A stretch of DNA of 5,291 bases from a bacterium (GTDB lineage Bacteria; Verrucomicrobiota; Kiritimatiellia; UBA8416): positions 1 through 5,291 of the forward strand of contig JAIFLS010000131.1 in NCBI GenBank assembly GCA_020048935.1, written 5' to 3'. The notes under the pieces were generated by a model. It saw only the letters and a list, made by a program, of their open reading frames with translations. It ran no database searches and was not told the origin of the DNA. The stretch's first letter is position 1. Each line of letters opens with the position of its first letter. Below, piece by piece: positions 5,249-5,291 of this stretch. The translations under genes were made by a program, and so were the position numbers.

Positions 5249-5291
5249 TCAAGTCCCTCCTTGCTTCAGCACCAGCGGCAGGCCGCAAACC
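5249..5291 (-). CDS. possible 3' end of an upstream gene
   Basis: On the minus strand one frame runs in from the window edge and encodes VCGLPLVLKQGGT, then TGA at 5251-5249, one base before the marC ATG. The marC ribosome binding site would lie inside it. Such close packing is common in operons, but 13 codons are too few to identify a product or exclude chance. Confidence 0.3.
   Translation of the reverse strand, partial: VCGLPLVLKQGGT

Overview
The window is a GC-rich stretch of a bacterial chromosome, probably Gram-negative. It carries core-metabolism genes, two multi-pass membrane proteins and a glycine-rich RNA-binding protein, with short intergenic gaps. I cannot name the organism. The GTAG-headed palindromic repeats suggest a lineage that carries REP elements, which are best known from Proteobacteria, but that is only a hint.

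Layout from left to right. Positions 86-442 (+) encode a small RRM protein with a Gly/Arg/Asp tail, ended by a strong intrinsic terminator (467-493). Convergent to it is an EntS-like MFS exporter (minus strand, 492-1748) whose stop codon lies in the terminator T-run. All remaining genes are on the minus strand. In transcription order they are a MarC-family membrane protein (5247 to 4576, C-terminus frameshifted), then dapA (4434-3532), dapB (3521-2709) and panB (2712-1894). The last three form a tight operon: 10 bases between dapA and dapB, and an ATGA overlap between dapB and panB. DapA and DapB are the first two dedicated enzymes of the diaminopimelate/lysine branch. PanB is the first enzyme of the pantothenate branch.

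The most interesting structure lies in the two larger gaps. Gap 1749-1893 (downstream of panB, upstream of the MFS gene) and gap 4435-4661 (downstream of marC, upstream of dapA) each hold a related element. Each has two inverted REP-like units, outward-facing heads (GTAG; one degenerated to ACAG), a stem of about 6 bp, a GCC or GCT loop and a further outer stem. Stem bases differ between units but remain paired. They look like REPIN-type doublets. The head of one unit supplies the panB stop codon, and another begins 2 bases after the frame-corrected marC stop.

Other unusual points are a 12-residue Gly/Cys-rich insertion in DapA encoded by three tandem 9-base repeats, and the loss of reading frame before the last membrane helix of MarC. 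There is no gene-free stretch longer than 300 bases.
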